39,700 nucleotides of DNA, taken from Pseudomonas sp. (GTDB lineage: Bacteria > Pseudomonadota > Gammaproteobacteria > Pseudomonadales > Pseudomonadaceae). This document shows positions 26,758 to 35,428 of this stretch, one piece after another. The notes below the pieces were generated by a model. It saw only the letters and a program-made list of their open reading frames with translations. It searched no databases and was not told the DNA's origin. The DNA is taken from NCBI GenBank assembly GCA_022448005.1, contig JAKUTK010000048.1, forward strand, positions 1 to 39,700, read 5' to 3'. The position numbers were made by a program, and so were the translations under genes. Position 1 is the stretch's first letter. Every line of letters begins with the position of its first letter.

Positions 26758-26875
26758 GTTCGAGTCTGTAACGACGCCAGGGAGTCTCAGCGTAGCCGAA
26801 AACCGCGCGACTGATGCGCAACCCACTGTGTTTTGGCATGGCGAGCAATGACCTTCTAGGCAACAAAAACGGCCA

Positions 26876-27838
26876 TCAAAGGATTTCCAGACCCTCGCAC
26901 TTGTAATCACCGATGAAGATATCGTCCAGAAGCACCTCGCCGTCGAGGTTGAAGCAGAACAGATAGCTCTCGGTTCGATCACCGATTTCGACGCTTTTCA
27001 GGCCAATGCACTCGTTGGGATGGCCCGGCAGGATCTTGAACGAGGAGATGCCCCGTTCAGGAATACGCTGACCGACTTCAAGGGTTCGGATCTGGCTGAA
27101 ATCCTCATTGGCAATAATCAAGGTATTGGCCCCGCGCTCCCGCTCGTCTACCGCCTCGTCGAAGGGCTCAGTCGAGATTTTGCGCGGAAAGAACAGCCAT
27201 TCGCGGCGATAAGGATGCCACTCGGCCGCCTCGTGAATCACATAGCCGTCTGGCCCGACGCCGAGCGCATCGCGGATGCGTTGATAGCGACCCGACCAGT
27301 CCACGCTCTGCACGGCGTAATGCCGGTCAAGCAGCTTTATCCACTCCTCGGCAGCCTTCTTGCCGTGGCTCCCGACGACTAACCGGTCGTTGTAGAGCGT
27401 TGCCCACTCCGCCTTGAAGCCCTTGAAGGCCTCGTCGCCACTGCCGGTCATGAGAATGTTTCGGGGCACCAGCTGATTCTGGTCGCGGATTTCACAGACC
27501 AAGCCGGTGCGGTCGTCGAAGGTCACCAAGCGGTTGCCCCACAAGGCCCGCTCGGAAAATTCAGCGCCACGCCCGCGCTCGGCGATGAGACTGACCAGCT
27601 GGAACTCACCACCCTCGTGCTCTGGGATATCCTCGAACCGGTAGTGTGGCTTACCCGTTTGCGGGTCGATGTCACGGTGCAGCCGATCATGGCGCAGGGT
27701 CGATTGCCAGCCGATCTGGCCGCAGTCCAGTTCAACCTGGGAGGCGTGGTCCTCATCGGTGATGATGGCCAGCAGGTAGTCACGGGTGCTGCTGTCGTAG
27801 CGTTCGAGTCGCCGAACGTCGAAGTGCGATTCGCTCAT
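26876..27838 (-). CDS. Calcium-activated nucleotidase (apyrase) family protein, CANT1-like
   Basis: A 320-residue protein related to the animal soluble calcium-activated nucleotidase and insect salivary apyrase family, which splits nucleoside di- and triphosphates with Ca2+. Family landmarks: GNRLVTFDDRTGLVCEI, GFKAEWATLYNDRLVVGSHGK, GYVIHEAAEWHPYRREWLFFPRK, DERERGANTLIIANEDF, GISSFKILPGHPNECIGLKSVE and the final KCEGLEIL. The fold is a five-bladed propeller. No signal peptide or membrane anchor is seen, so it would be cytoplasmic, unlike the secreted animal enzymes. The start at 27838 lacks a strong ribosome site. Confidence 0.82.
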   Translation of the reverse strand: MSESHFDVRRLERYDSSTRDYLLAIITDEDHASQVELDCGQIGWQSTLRHDRLHRDIDPQTGKPHYRFEDIPEHEGGEFQLVSLIAERGRGAEFSERALWGNRLVTFDDRTGLVCEIRDQNQLVPRNILMTGSGDEAFKGFKAEWATLYNDRLVVGSHGKKAAEEWIKLLDRHYAVQSVDWSGRYQRIRDALGVGPDGYVIHEAAEWHPYRREWLFFPRKISTEPFDEAVDERERGANTLIIANEDFSQIRTLEVGQRIPERGISSFKILPGHPNECIGLKSVEIGDRTESYLFCFNLDGEVLLDDIFIGDYKCEGLEIL

Positions 27839-28002
27839 GAGGTCAGGTGCTCGTCTCAGGTTGGCGCTACCGGCACGCCGGGGCTCGTCTGGTTTCGGAC
27901 AGCACGTACCACTCAAGTTCACCAGCAGTCGCATCAACTGCGGCAGAACGGCTGCGTCTGTTTTACTGTCCGAACCTGCACCACGTATTCAGATGGGACC
28001 GC

Positions 28003-29172
28003 ATGATTTTTCTGCTCTCCAAGCGCCCGGCAACGATTGCCGACTCGCACGCGCCTACCTCGACCCTTTTTACCTGGGCCAAGCGCCGGCTCGCCATTAC
28101 TGCGGCGGGCGCCTTGCTGGCTGGCCTGGCCGGCTGCGGCACGCAAAAACCTGAGATCCCAGCGCCTCGTCCGGACGACGTCCGCGCCAAGATCGTTCGG
28201 CTGATTCCCAGCACCATCCCGAATCGCCAGGGCTGGGCTACCGACATCTACGCTGCCTTCGATGCGTTGGCGATCCCGCCGACCAATGAAAATCTATGCG
28301 CTGTCCTGGCCGTCACGGTGCAGGAATCCACTTTCCAAGCGACGCCACCGGTCCCGGGCCTGGCCAAAATCGCCCGTGAAGAGATCTACCGCCGCGCGTC
28401 CCGATTGCATGTCCCCCGCTTCATTGTCGACGCGGCTCTGGACGTTCAATCACCCAACGGCAAGACATACAGCCAGCGTCTTGCAGCGGTGCGCACTGAA
28501 GAACAGCTAAGCGCGATCTTTGACGATTTCCTCGGCATCATGCCGCTCGGCAAGCAATTGTTCGGCACATTGAATCCGGTCAAGACCGGCGGCCCGATGC
28601 AAGTCAGCATCGCATTCGCTGAGGACCGCGCACGTGACTATCCCTACCGCCGGGAAGGCTCTATCCGGGATGAGGTGTTCACCCGCCGCGGTGGCATGTA
28701 CTTCGGCATCGCACATCTGTTGGATTACCCCGCCAGCTACACCCAGCCGCTGTACCGCTTCGCAGACTTCAACGCCGGCTGGTATGCCAGCCGCAACGCC
28801 GCATTTCAGGCTGAGGTCAGCCGCGCCAGTGGCATCAAGCTGGCCCTCGATGGCGACCTGATCATTCATGGCAGCAGCAAAGCCGGCCAGACCGAACGTG
28901 CGGTTCGCTCGCTAGCGGGCAAGCTCGACATGAGCGAGACAGCGATTCGCAACGCCCTTGAACGCGGCGACACACACGGATTCGAGAAAACCACCTTGTA
29001 TGAGCGCGTGTTCGCGCTGGCCGAAAAACGCGCCGGAAAACCCCTTCCCCGCGCCGTGCTTCCAGGCATTCGCCTGGAAAGCCCGAAAATCACTCGCAAC
29101 CTGACGACTGCCTGGTTTGCCAATCGGGTCAACGACCGCCATCTGGCCTGTATGAAACTCGCCGGCAGCTAG
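28003..29172 (+). CDS. DUF1615 lipoprotein
   Basis: A 389-residue protein of the DUF1615 family, whose function is unknown. A lipobox (LLAGLAGC) near residues 39-46 follows a hydrophobic stretch; the preceding 25 residues are an unusually long N-terminal region, so a later start cannot be excluded. Conserved stretches include WATDIYAAFDAL, VTVQESTFQATPPVPGL and FNAGWYASRNAAFQ; the glutamate in VQESTF recalls lysozyme-like folds, but this is only a resemblance. The gene diverges from the apyrase-like gene across 164 bases. Confidence 0.87.
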   Translation: MIFLLSKRPATIADSHAPTSTLFTWAKRRLAITAAGALLAGLAGCGTQKPEIPAPRPDDVRAKIVRLIPSTIPNRQGWATDIYAAFDALAIPPTNENLCAVLAVTVQESTFQATPPVPGLAKIAREEIYRRASRLHVPRFIVDAALDVQSPNGKTYSQRLAAVRTEEQLSAIFDDFLGIMPLGKQLFGTLNPVKTGGPMQVSIAFAEDRARDYPYRREGSIRDEVFTRRGGMYFGIAHLLDYPASYTQPLYRFADFNAGWYASRNAAFQAEVSRASGIKLALDGDLIIHGSSKAGQTERAVRSLAGKLDMSETAIRNALERGDTHGFEKTTLYERVFALAEKRAGKPLPRAVLPGIRLESPKITRNLTTAWFANRVNDRHLACMKLAGS

Positions 29173-29231
29173 CGGGAACATTTTGTTACCGGCACCGTTC
29201 GCAATAGAGGTATCGCGAATACCGAGCCTTC

Positions 29232-29520
29232 ATGACCCAGCTGATCATTGCACTCGCCATCATGGGCGGCGTTGCCGTCTGTATTGCCTGCTGTCGGCGC
29301 TAATCAAGCGCAGCCCTGTATCCGAACCGGCGCTGGCCGTGCTGGCCGTGCTGGTCGGGCTTGCGGTTGGTCCATATGGCTTGAGTTGGCTCGACCTGCA
29401 CGCTGGGGCGACACGTCTAGCATTCTCGAGCAGGCGGCTCGGTTGACGCTGGCGATTGGACTGATGGGCGTTGCACTGCGCCTGCAGCTCGCGGCGCTGA
29501 ACGTAGTGTTCACGCCGATC
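29232..29520 (+). pseudogene. Decayed, truncated cation/proton antiporter
   Basis: An ATG at 29232 opens MTQLIIALAIMGGVAV but stops after 23 codons. The continuing antiporter-like sequence is in a second frame (LLSALIKRSPVSEPALAVLAVLVGLAVGPYGL) and then a third (DTSSILEQAARLTLAIGLMGVALRL), after which similarity ends near 29520. Joined, the pieces look like the first 90 or so residues of an NhaP/CPA1-type antiporter with two frameshifts and the rest lost. The remaining sequence up to 29628 holds one GC-rich hairpin (GCGGGCC 29536-29542 with GGCCCGC 29553-29559) and nothing else I recognise. Confidence 0.7.
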
Positions 29521-29628
29521 ACTGCCCTTGCGCGAGCGGGCCCCCCTTGGGTGGCCCGCGGGCGCGCACTACCCGACGAGTCGGTCGGCGCCGGAAACAA
29601 GAGAAGCGGACCCTTACGGACGAGCCGA

Positions 29629-30222
29629 TTACCCGATCAGTCCCATGCCTGCAAGCACGAACGCGCCAACGGCAAGAATCAGTCCCAGCACGATGGCCGC
29701 GCCATCCTGTGTGGTAATGCCAAGGCCGAACAGACCAATCGCCGCGAATGGAGCAGTCGAAGCAAATGGCAGCAATTCCAGCGGTGGCACTGAGGTTGCC
29801 AACACGATGCACAGCACCGCGATAAATCGCAGAAAGCTATTGCTCGTGGCCCAGCCCAGTCGCCTGTTACTCACCTTGTCCAGCCAGCGCACCACCGGAC
29901 GAACTTTATTTAGACCCTTCTCAAGTTTGGGTCCGCTGACGGAGCGATGCGCAAGAAAGCCGGGCATCCAGAAATGATGTCGCCCGAATAGCAACTGGAA
30001 AGCAAACAACGCAACGATCAGCGCCAACATGCTTGGCACACCGGGAATGCCCCCGACCGGACTGATCTCGATGATTGCAGGAACGAACAGGAAAGGTCCG
30101 AAGCTGCGCTGACCGATTTCCTTCTGAATGTCACCAACTGATACCTTCGGTTGGTCATCACCAAGCTCGACGACACCGTCGATTACTTGTTCAAGGCAAT
30201 CGTGTCCGTTGGCCTCACTCAT
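29629..30222 (-). CDS. ExoD-like exopolysaccharide synthesis protein
   Basis: A 197-residue membrane protein of the ExoD family. SVGDIQKEIGQRSFGPFLFVPAIIEISPVGGIPGVPSML is the family N-terminal signature, followed by four or so hydrophobic segments and a final glycine-rich helix. ExoD was tied to exopolysaccharide production and alkaline tolerance in rhizobia; the mechanism is unknown. The start at 30222 has a strong AGGAGG site. Confidence 0.88.
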   Translation of the reverse strand: MSEANGHDCLEQVIDGVVELGDDQPKVSVGDIQKEIGQRSFGPFLFVPAIIEISPVGGIPGVPSMLALIVALFAFQLLFGRHHFWMPGFLAHRSVSGPKLEKGLNKVRPVVRWLDKVSNRRLGWATSNSFLRFIAVLCIVLATSVPPLELLPFASTAPFAAIGLFGLGITTQDGAAIVLGLILAVGAFVLAGMGLIG

Positions 30223-30441
30223 GTTGTCCCTCCTCATCGCAGCGGCTTGATGCATGCGGCAAAATACCGTCGCAGATGCCCCCTTATATGTCAGCCTTGA
30301 CGAGCTACAAGCGTTTTTATGCTCGCACCGAAACAGAGACCAGCAATCAAAGCGACATTCTTTTACAGATTTTATACAAATTCTTCAGTCTTGCATTACA
30401 TCCGTGCCGCCGTACAAGTTAATAGGCGGCGGTTGCAGGAG

Positions 30442-30454
30442 CTGAGTGCAACAC
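30442..30454 (+). repeat. IS30 left inverted repeat core
   Basis: CTGAGTGCAACAC, an exact inverted match to 31513-31525. It lies two bases beyond the transposase stop codon. Confidence 0.8.
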
Positions 30455-30456
30455 GG

Positions 30457-31485
30457 TTATTGGATTGAGGCTGGAGCATCATGCCGCATAGCTATGGCTG
30501 CTTGCATCACCTCGCCCATGACTTCGATAGGGCATTTGAAGTCGAAGCGCTTACGCGGACGCATGTTCAGTTGCAGCGCTATGGCATCCAACTCTTCCTG
30601 GCTGTGTACCGACAGGTCCGTGCCCTTGGGCAGGTACTGGCGGATCAGGCCGTTGATATTTTCGTTGCTGCCGCGCTGCCAGGGGCTGTGCGGGTCGCAG
30701 AAATAGATCGCGATGCCGGTTTTCTGAGTGATCTCAGCATGCCGCGCCATTTCTCGGCCCCGGTCATAGGTCATGCTCTTGCGCATCGCCAGCGGCATGC
30801 GATTGAGCGCCGCGCTGAAACCTTCCATCGCCGAGGTCGCCGTCGCGTCGTTCATCTTCACCAGGATCAGGTAGCCACTGGTGCGCTCTACCAAGGTGCC
30901 TACGGACGAGGCGTTGGCCTTGCCCTTGATCAGGTCGCCTTCCCAATGGCCCGGCATCAGTCGGTCTTCGATCTCCGGCGGGCGCACGTGGATACTGACC
31001 ATCTCGGGGATCTGGCCGCGCCGATCCACGCCACCAGAGCGCGGCCGGCGCGTCGTCTTGCTTTGGCGCAGGCAGATGATCAGCTCCTTGCGCAGTTCGC
31101 CGACCGGCAGGGCATAGATCGCGTTGTAGATCGTCTCGCGACAGACGTAGGCATCTCTAAGGCTGGAAATGTTCATGCTGCGCAGCTTGCCGGCAATCTG
31201 CTCGGGAGACAAACGCTCACGCAGCATGTGGACCACCAACTCGAAGCGCTCACTGCCCGGCAGCAGCTTGCGCTTGGGCCGGCAGGCTTGGCGCCGAATC
31301 CTCATCTGTTGTTGGGCGCTACGGGCCGCGTAAGCACCAATGCCGTCTTGATTGCGTCTCAGCTCGCGGCTGATGGTCGAGGGCGATCGGTTGATCAGGC
31401 GAGCAATCCCGCGCAGGCTGAAACCTTGGGCTTGACCGAGTTGAATGGCGGCGCGCTCTTCGACGCTGAGTTCGGAATAGGACAT
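30457..31485 (-). CDS. IS30-family transposase
   Basis: A 342-residue transposase. The N-terminal helix-turn-helix (LSVEERAAIQLGQAQGFSLRGIARLINRSPSTISRELRRN) is the IS30 hallmark. The catalytic DDE residues are seen in GHWEGDLIKG, KSMTYDRGREM and GSNENINGLIRQYLPKG. It is intact, so the element may be mobile. The start at 31485 is preferred over 31521, since the latter lies within the terminal repeat. Confidence 0.95.
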   Translation of the reverse strand: MSYSELSVEERAAIQLGQAQGFSLRGIARLINRSPSTISRELRRNQDGIGAYAARSAQQQMRIRRQACRPKRKLLPGSERFELVVHMLRERLSPEQIAGKLRSMNISSLRDAYVCRETIYNAIYALPVGELRKELIICLRQSKTTRRPRSGGVDRRGQIPEMVSIHVRPPEIEDRLMPGHWEGDLIKGKANASSVGTLVERTSGYLILVKMNDATATSAMEGFSAALNRMPLAMRKSMTYDRGREMARHAEITQKTGIAIYFCDPHSPWQRGSNENINGLIRQYLPKGTDLSVHSQEELDAIALQLNMRPRKRFDFKCPIEVMGEVMQAAIAMRHDAPASIQ

Positions 31486-31512
31486 GGGGCAACACCGTAC
31501 CGGAAAGGTCAG

Positions 31513-31525
31513 GTGTTGCACTCAG
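31513..31525 (-). repeat. IS30 right inverted repeat core
   Basis: Inverted copy of the 13-base core found at 30442-30454; it overlaps the upstream extension of the transposase frame and ends 40 bases before the response regulator gene. Confidence 0.8.
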
Positions 31526-31565
31526 TTTTTGCCGCCGCCCTTTTTTAATTTGAGATAAACAAATA

Positions 31566-32240
31566 ATGCGTGTTCTAGTAGTGGAAGACGAAGCCAAAAC
31601 TGCCGAATATCTTCAGCAAGGGCTTACCGAAAGTGGCTATATCGTTGACCGGGCAAGTAATGGTGTCGATGCGCTGCACCTGTTCCAGCACAACACCTAC
31701 GGCCTGGTCATCCTGGATGTGAACCTGCCCAAGGTGGACGGCTGGGACGTGCTCGACACGATCCGCAAGACCAGTCGGGTTCGCATCATCATGCTGACCG
31801 GTCGTGGCCGCCTGCACGACAAGCTGAAGGGCCTGGACGGCGGCGCCGACGACTATCTAGTGAAGCCGTTCGAGTTTCCGGAACTGCTTGCCCGCATCCG
31901 CTCGCTGCAGCGGCGTGGCGACAAGGTGGTGGACCACCCGACCTTGCGGGTCGCAGACCTTGAGCTGGATCCGGGTCGCCACCGCGCGTTCCGGGGTGAC
32001 CTGCGCGTCGAGCTGACTACCAAGGAATTCGCCCTGTTGCGCCTGCTCATGAGCCACCCAGGGGAAGCCCTGACCCGCTCGCAGATCATTTCCCTAGTCT
32101 GGGACATGAACTTCGACTGCGATACCAACGTGATCGACGTGGCGATCCGGCGCCTGCGCGCCAAGATCGACGATCCGTTCGAGAACAAACTTATCCACAC
32201 CCTGCGCGGTGTGGGCTATGTGATCGAGGAGCGTTCATGA
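31566..32240 (+). CDS. Heavy-metal response regulator, CzcR/CopR-like
   Basis: A 224-residue OmpR-family regulator. The receiver has the acidic pair in VVEDEAKT, phospho-acceptor D51 (LVILDVNLP) and the lysine in DDYLVKPF. The winged helix carries LTTKEFALLRLLMSHPGEALTRSQII and NVIDVAIRRLRAKIDDPF, typical of metal regulators CzcR, CopR, CusR and IrlR. It overlaps the kinase gene by four bases. The metal sensed is unknown. An IS30 element ends only 26 bases upstream, so its native promoter has probably been cut off; the ribosome site is weak (GAGA). Confidence 0.93.
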   Translation: MRVLVVEDEAKTAEYLQQGLTESGYIVDRASNGVDALHLFQHNTYGLVILDVNLPKVDGWDVLDTIRKTSRVRIIMLTGRGRLHDKLKGLDGGADDYLVKPFEFPELLARIRSLQRRGDKVVDHPTLRVADLELDPGRHRAFRGDLRVELTTKEFALLRLLMSHPGEALTRSQIISLVWDMNFDCDTNVIDVAIRRLRAKIDDPFENKLIHTLRGVGYVIEERS

Positions 32241-33631
32241 AGCGCTTCAGCCTGGCCGCCAGGTTGGGACTCAAAGTCGGCTTGATGAGCGTGATACTGC
32301 TGGTGCTGCTCTCTATCGTGGGCTACCTGATGCTCGGCCAGGCGCTGGAGCGCACGGCGCAAAGCAGCCTGATCACCAAGATGGGTGGCATGGCCCATAA
32401 CCTATCGACCGTCGCGGATCTGTCCGAGGTCACCGCAGACTCCCACCAGTTGGTCGACCTTGCGATGGGCCACAACAACCTGTTCGTCAGCATTTTCGAT
32501 ACGGCAAACAGCCGAATCCCCCTGCTGACCATCGGCTCGAAAAAGATAACCACCGAACTCACCAGCTTTCCTGCCAACGATCAAGTGGAGTTCTACGAGT
32601 GGAACAACGAACTGGGCATGCCCATGCTCAGCGTTTCCCAGCTCATGCGTCTGGCTGACGGTACCCAGGTCGGTGTGTACATGACCGTGGATGAATCCTC
32701 CGATGCCGAATTGCTCCGGGCGATGCTGAGCTGGGCCCTGATGGCGTCACCCTTCATCCTGGCGCTGATCATGGTCGTGGCCTGGTGGACGGTACGCCGG
32801 GGCTTGCTGCCGCTTACGCGCTTTCTGAAAGTCGCGTCGAAGATCTCCACCGACAACATGCAGCATCGGCTGCCTACCGACCGCTTGCCGATCGAACTGC
32901 TGGAGCTCGCGGACGGCATCAACTTTATGCTGCACCGCCTGGACGGTGGCGTGCAGCAGCTATCGCAGTTCTCGGACGACCTGTCCCACGAGTTGCGTGC
33001 TCCGCTCACTAACCTGATGGGCAAAGCACAGGTGGCCCTGTCACGACCACGCAGCTCGGAGGAGTACCGTGAGGTGCTGGAATCCTGCGCCGAGGAGCTG
33101 GATCGCATGAAAAGCATGGTGGCCGACATGCTTTTCCTGGCACATGTCAGCCAGCCTGCAGCCTTGGTGCAATTCGAGACGGTGGCACTGGTCGACGAGG
33201 TGCAGAGGGTCAGTGACTTGTTCAGCCTGAGTGCCGAAGAGAGCGGCGTTCGGCTCGATGTGTCAGGCAGTGTCGATGTGATCCAAGGCAATCGCCTGAT
33301 GATTCAACGGGCAGTGTCCAATTTGCTCTCCAACGCCATTCGCTACTGCCCACAAGGGCAGGCTGTAGTGGTGAAGGTTCACCGTGAGCAGGAGCACATC
33401 AGGCTCAGCGTAGGCAATCCAGGCCAAGGTATTCCGGAAGAGCACCTGCCTCATCTGTTCGAACGCTTCTATCGGGTCGACAAAGGGCGTGCGCGCAGCG
33501 AGGGAGGCACAGGCCTCGGGCTTGCCATCGTGCGATCGATCATGAGCCTGCACCAAGGCGTGGCGAAGGTAGAAATAACGGGCTCGGGCTTTACCTGGTT
33601 CCACCTGAGTTTTCCGGTGAACCGTCTCTGA
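32237..33631 (+). CDS. Heavy-metal sensor histidine kinase, CzcS/CopS-like
   Basis: A 464-residue membrane kinase. Two membrane segments (about 13-37 and 168-190) enclose a periplasmic sensor domain; HAMP follows (about 190-240). The phospho-histidine lies in FSDDLSHELRAPLTNLMG, the N box in NLLSNAIRYCPQG, and glycine boxes in NPGQGIPEEHL and GGTGLGLAIVRSIM. This is the heavy-metal sensor kinase subfamily. The start ATG overlaps the regulator stop (ATGA). It forms a pair with the preceding gene. Confidence 0.93.
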   Translation: MKRFSLAARLGLKVGLMSVILLVLLSIVGYLMLGQALERTAQSSLITKMGGMAHNLSTVADLSEVTADSHQLVDLAMGHNNLFVSIFDTANSRIPLLTIGSKKITTELTSFPANDQVEFYEWNNELGMPMLSVSQLMRLADGTQVGVYMTVDESSDAELLRAMLSWALMASPFILALIMVVAWWTVRRGLLPLTRFLKVASKISTDNMQHRLPTDRLPIELLELADGINFMLHRLDGGVQQLSQFSDDLSHELRAPLTNLMGKAQVALSRPRSSEEYREVLESCAEELDRMKSMVADMLFLAHVSQPAALVQFETVALVDEVQRVSDLFSLSAEESGVRLDVSGSVDVIQGNRLMIQRAVSNLLSNAIRYCPQGQAVVVKVHREQEHIRLSVGNPGQGIPEEHLPHLFERFYRVDKGRARSEGGTGLGLAIVRSIMSLHQGVAKVEITGSGFTWFHLSFPVNRL

Positions 33632-33698
33632 GCCCAAGGCGTCTTTCAACATTGTAATTCGCGCCTCACGTTGTCGTCAGAGACGCTTCTTTAAGCTT

Positions 33699-33743
33699 CA
33701 GGGGTATCGAAAATCTCACGATCCATTGAGATCCAAACCCCTG
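33699..33743 (+). promoter_or_regulatory. Two-tier stem-loop ahead of a small exported protein gene
   Basis: Outer arms CAGGGGT (33699-33705) and ACCCCTG (33737-33743) enclose inner arms ATCTCA (33713-33718) and TGAGAT (33727-33732). The outer right arm overlaps the CTGGAG ribosome site of the gene at 33756, so it could mask translation, or it may be a terminator for the kinase gene. Confidence 0.4.
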
Positions 33744-33755
33744 GAGTTTCTGAAA

Positions 33756-33962
33756 ATGCGACTGACCCAAGCGCTTCTCATCGGTGTACTGGCTGTTGGT
33801 GTGACGACACCGGTATTTGCCGAAGATGGCTACGACCGCTCGATCGAATTCAACAAGAAATTCCGCGAGGACCAGAAACGCCTCTGGGGTGAAAAAGACA
33901 CCGCAGACAAAGCCAAACCGGCAGAGACCAAAGAAAAGGAAAACGCTAAAAGCCCATCCTAG
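33756..33962 (+). CDS. Small exported charged protein near metal sensor genes
   Basis: A 68-residue protein. A signal peptide covers residues 1-22 (LTQALLIGVLAVGVTTPVFA), and the mature part is short and very charged (SIEFNKKFREDQKRLWGEKD, then Lys/Glu/Ala-rich), with no cysteine or histidine. The ATG at 33756 has a CTGGAG site. I do not recognise the family; its position downstream of the two-component genes suggests it belongs to their regulon. Confidence 0.7.
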   Translation: MRLTQALLIGVLAVGVTTPVFAEDGYDRSIEFNKKFREDQKRLWGEKDTADKAKPAETKEKENAKSPS

Positions 33963-34011
33963 GCTCATGGATGTGCTGTTTCTCTACTTCCTCCTTCCCC
34001 CTCGATCTTGA

Positions 34012-34033
34012 GGCAGGCGCTTGACCGCCTGCC
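34012..34033. terminator. Hairpin between small exported protein gene and chrA
   Basis: GGCAGGCG, six-base loop, CGCCTGCC: a perfect 8-bp stem between converging genes. No T tract follows on either strand, so the role is likely but not sure. Confidence 0.4.
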
Positions 34034-34060
34034 CCGGATCACCCTCAAGCGGCATCCTCC

Positions 34061-35428
34061 TCAACGCATCGACAGCTGGACCGCCAGCCCCGCCAGTGCA
34101 CTCATCACCAGCACCTGGATCACACCGCGCTTGAAGTAGAACAGGGCAATAGCGGCGGCCGCGGCGATAAGTGCGGAGGCCCACTCGAATCCTCCCCCAA
34201 AGCCGTTGGGCCAGAGCACGTGGTAACCGAAGAACAACGCCAGATTCAGGATCACACCTACCACGGCGGCGGTGATCCCGGTCAGCGGCGCTGTGAACTT
34301 CAGTTCGTTGTGCGTCGACTCCACCAGCGGACCGCCGGCAAGGATGAACAGGAACGAGGGCAGGAAGGTGAACCAGGTGACCAGCACAGCCGCCACCGCG
34401 CCCGCCAGGAACGGATGGTCGGTGCCGAACATCGGGTGGATGTAGCTGCCAATGAAGCCGACGAAAGTCACCACCATGATCAACGGCCCCGGCGTTGTTT
34501 CCCCCAGGGCCAGGCCGTCGATCATCTGCGTGGGCGACAGCCAGCCGTAGTGACCGACCGCACCTTGGTAGACATAGGGCAACACCGCGTAGGCACCGCC
34601 GAAGGTGAGCAACGCAGCCTTGGTGAAGAACCACCCCATCTGGGTCAGAGTGCCTTGCCAGCCGAAGATGACGGTCAGCAACCCCATGGGGAGCATCCAT
34701 AGCGCCGCACCGATCAGGATCAGCTTGAGCAGATAGCTCCAGCGGAAACGGGCATGCGCGGGTGGCGGTGTATCGTCATCGATCAGCGCAGGCCCGTAAC
34801 TGGCCTTCCCGGAGCCATGCTTGCCAGCGGTCACGAACTTGTCCGGCAGCACTTTTCCGCCGATGTAGCCCAGCACGGCAGCGGCCAGAACGATCAGCGG
34901 GAACGGGACGTTCAGGGCAAAAATGGCGACGAAGGATGCTGCGGCGATCGCCCATAGCCAGCCATTCTTCAATGCCCGGGAACCGATGCGGTGCGCCGCA
35001 TGAACGACGATCGCGGTGACCGCCGGCTTGATGCCATAGAAGATCCCGGCAACCACCGGAACGTTGCCGAACTCGATATAGACCCACGACAGCCCGATCA
35101 GGATGAACAGCGACGGCAGCACGAACAGCCCGCCAGCAATCACCCCGCCCCAGGTCCGGTGCATCAACCAACCGATGTAGGTCGCGAGCTGCTGGGCCTC
35201 GGGCCCGGGCAGCAACATGCAGTAGTTCAGGGCATGCAGAAAGCGCTTCTCGCTGATCCAGCGGCGACGCTCCACCAACTCCTGGTGGAGGATGGAGATC
35301 TGTCCTGCCGGCCCGCCAAAGCTGATGAAGCCGATCTTCAGCCAGAACAGCAACGCTTCGAACAAGCCCACCGGGGTCGCTGGCTTGAGGGGGGCTTCGC
35401 CCGTGGCCAGCGTCGTCGTTTCAGCCAT
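34061..35428 (-). CDS. chrA: Chromate efflux transporter ChrA
   Basis: A 455-residue long-chain CHR transporter with two homologous halves. The first has GFISFGGPAGQISILHQELVERRRWIS and CMLLPGPEAQQLATYIGW; the second has ALLTFGGAYAVLPYVYQGAVGHYGWLSPTQMIDGLALGETTPGPLIM. These FGG and PGP motifs define the family. It exports chromate from the cytoplasm. The chosen start (35428) overlaps the chrB stop by 8 bases and has an AGGAAAA site, so it is co-translated with chrB. Confidence 0.96.
   Translation of the reverse strand: MAETTTLATGEAPLKPATPVGLFEALLFWLKIGFISFGGPAGQISILHQELVERRRWISEKRFLHALNYCMLLPGPEAQQLATYIGWLMHRTWGGVIAGGLFVLPSLFILIGLSWVYIEFGNVPVVAGIFYGIKPAVTAIVVHAAHRIGSRALKNGWLWAIAAASFVAIFALNVPFPLIVLAAAVLGYIGGKVLPDKFVTAGKHGSGKASYGPALIDDDTPPPAHARFRWSYLLKLILIGAALWMLPMGLLTVIFGWQGTLTQMGWFFTKAALLTFGGAYAVLPYVYQGAVGHYGWLSPTQMIDGLALGETTPGPLIMVVTFVGFIGSYIHPMFGTDHPFLAGAVAAVLVTWFTFLPSFLFILAGGPLVESTHNELKFTAPLTGITAAVVGVILNLALFFGYHVLWPNGFGGGFEWASALIAAAAAIALFYFKRGVIQVLVMSALAGLAVQLSMR

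Larger units (their letters stand above)
30425..31539 (-). mobile_element. IS30-family insertion sequence
   Basis: A single IS30-type transposase gene is flanked by inverted ends. The exact 13-base core CTGAGTGCAACAC lies at 30442-30454 and, inverted, at 31513-31525. GGCGGCGG at 30425-30432 and its complement at 31532-31539 may extend the ends, giving about 1.1 kb, a normal size. The precise tips and target duplication could not be fixed. The element sits 26 bases before the response regulator gene. Confidence 0.85.

Noticed and set aside
29304-29600. Minus-strand frame of 98 codons over the antiporter remnant
   Set aside because: The plus-strand frames carry clear antiporter sequence; the antisense frame is Ala/Pro/Arg-rich with no motif.
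30481-31548. Plus-strand open frame of 355 codons across the IS30 element
   Set aside because: It is the complement of the transposase, which has an intact DDE domain; no motif is seen in the antisense product.
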